Shown piece after piece: positions 62,792 through 64,000 of a DNA stretch of 64,000 nucleotides (positions are counted from its first letter, which is position 1; each line of letters opens with the position of its first letter). The position numbers and the translations under genes are program-made. Below the pieces are notes generated by a model. The model made no database searches and was not told the origin of the DNA. It saw nothing but the letters and a program-made list of their open reading frames with translations. Source of the stretch: Sycobia sp. Sy_11 (Eukaryota > Arthropoda > Insecta > Hymenoptera > Epichrysomallidae); the NCBI GenBank assembly GCA_018907035.1, contig JACCIC010000021.1, positions 809,501 to 873,500 on the forward strand, read 5' to 3'.

Positions 62792-63039
62792 TTTTTCTCT
62801 CTTTCTCTCTTTTACGGTATAGACGCCTAGCTATACTTGCAAAAATACTGTCCTATGATGCGGAAACAGAAGAAGTTACGAGTATATGACAAGAAGATTT
62901 AAAAATAGTAGAACTGAACGAATAAAGTGATGTATATATGAAAAAGGCGAGGTATTGCTATTATATAACGAGTTTGGTGATATAAAATATTTAATTTTTA
63001 TTCATATACATATATATATTTCTTATTATGAACTTTAAT

Positions 63040-63854
63040 ACATATGTCTCCTCTAGAACTACATCGCTTCATCCGAATCGTCCGTTGTTCCAAACGAACA
63101 GTGCTAGCAGTCTTTGCTCACCGCTTCCTTCGCAGTTTCAACAGACAGAAATCTTATACTTTTTAATGCAGATTTCAGGTGCAAGATTCGGCGAATAAGA
63201 TAGGTAGTCTAATATTGGGATGTCGTAGTTGACTAGAAACCTCCTGATTTCTCTTTCCATATTTCTTGACCATAAATCCAGTGAATGTATACAATTTCAT
63301 GAATATCAAAAAACAAATCATTATTGCTTTGAATTATGTTTTGCTCAATTTCGCTTCTTTGACTTTTGACCAAGATGGTTTCTTCCAACGTATGGATTGA
63401 CACTTTGTTTTAGAATTCTAGGTAAAAAACCCAGATTTCTCACATATTAATACCTTTTGGAATAAGTTTGAATCATTTTCAATCGCATTCAGATTGTCTG
63501 TATAAAATGTTTATGCGAACTTCTTGTTGTTCATTGTGCGAATTGCAGGTACCAGTTTTCTGCACAAATTCTTCCCATGTTAAAATTTCTAGTTAAATTC
63601 GCCTCAAACATTCGTTTTCCTTTCTTGTAAATTCCATCCACATAGATATTTTCATCCGTTTATGACGTTGATGGACGACATCAACGTGAATCATTTTCAT
63701 CGTCTTGTCGGCCATATTGAAAATGCTTCAATCACTTAAATGCACGTGCGTGCGATAAACATTCATTGCTACACACTTGCTCCAATAAATTATAACATTT
63801 AGTTGTAATTTTTACAAGATTCATGTGAGATTTCACAATGTTCTGTTGCTCTAT
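63040..63854 (-). pseudogene. Degraded mariner-family transposase
   Basis: Reading the minus strand from 63854, the translation follows the mariner transposase layout. The N-terminal domain has IEQQN, NLLEQVCSNECLS, LKHFQYGRQDDEN and RPSTS-TDENI (around 63663-63680). A linker like LNMRRICAK follows (63555-63581), then the catalytic region with QSIRWKKPSWSKVKEAKLSK and FFDIHEIVY (about 63288-63314), and a YSPNLAP block at 63177-63197 matching PPYSPDLAP. Stops and frameshifts occur throughout. The first catalytic Asp is replaced, about 50 codons spanning the second Asp are missing, and the CD after APxx is altered. It cannot be active. Terminal inverted repeats were not identified. Length would be about 345 residues if intact. 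Confidence 0.85.
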
Positions 63855-64000
63855 TGCTAGATTCCGATTTCCGGCAAAAGAAAAAAATCAGCTCCTGTAC
63901 TAATTAAGGCCGAAGCTAAACTGATTTGTCTAGTGACACAGCATACATCGTATTCGAAAGAGAAGGCTTCTGACTAAACAGCTGACAGCCTTTATCCTTT
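63855..64000. other. Sequence beyond the mariner start
   Basis: May include the 5' untranslated part and terminal repeat of the mariner copy, but no terminal inverted repeat was matched. The window ends here. Confidence 0.35.

Larger units (their letters stand above)
62331..62820. other. CT-array-bounded GC block
   Basis: A 300-bp CpG-containing core between two long CT arrays. Overlapping frames on both strands show no domain. Confidence 0.5.

Overview
This window reads as nuclear DNA from an insect, most likely a hymenopteran such as an ant. The grounds are the sharp alternation of AT-rich DNA with CpG-rich islands, dozens of long perfect TA and GA/CT arrays, dead mariner and non-LTR retrotransposon pieces, and the lack of any bacterial gene organisation. 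The species cannot be named from sequence alone. No complete, confidently recognisable protein-coding gene, rRNA, tRNA or CRISPR array was found in the 64 kb. It looks like a gene desert or the inside of a very large intron.

Layout. From 1 to about 58.5 kb the window alternates between AT-rich stretches of 0.5 to 2.3 kb and about twenty GC-rich, CpG-rich islands of 0.6 to 2 kb. The islands start near 1.3, 3.1, 5.2, 8.3, 9.8, 11.8, 13.5, 16.5, 18.9, 20.9, 23.0, 25.7, 29.0, 34.9, 39.6, 42.1, 46.0, 49.1, 52.2, 55.5 and 57.3 kb. Most islands carry a TA array, a GA or CT array and often a run of 9 to 12 G or C. Long open frames in them mostly come from low stop-codon density and from repeats read as protein (Tyr-Ile, Ser-Leu or Arg-Glu runs). 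From 58.5 kb to the end the DNA is mostly AT-rich and holds most of the recognisable transposon debris.

Transposable elements. A degraded mariner transposase lies on the minus strand at about 63.04-63.85 kb, with stops, frameshifts and a deletion across its catalytic core. A decayed non-LTR retrotransposon piece (ORF1 tail and start of the endonuclease) lies at 59.8-60.5 kb. An unnamed dispersed repeat family is present in at least three places: an inverted-repeat copy at 6.42-6.85 kb with a 15-bp flanking direct repeat and a hammerhead-ribozyme-like core, an inverted pair at 15.40-15.98 kb, and a single copy at 45.82-45.94 kb. A further retroelement-like remnant may lie on the minus strand at 32.75-33.41 kb.

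Possible genes. Two weak candidates deserve checking. One is a small multi-exon model on the plus strand at 42.35-43.24 kb whose exons all join in phase 0. The other is a 45-codon frame at 23.77 kb beginning with a signal-peptide-like segment. Neither matches a family I recognise. The CpG-rich islands may be cis-regulatory blocks of a gene outside the window, but that is inference.
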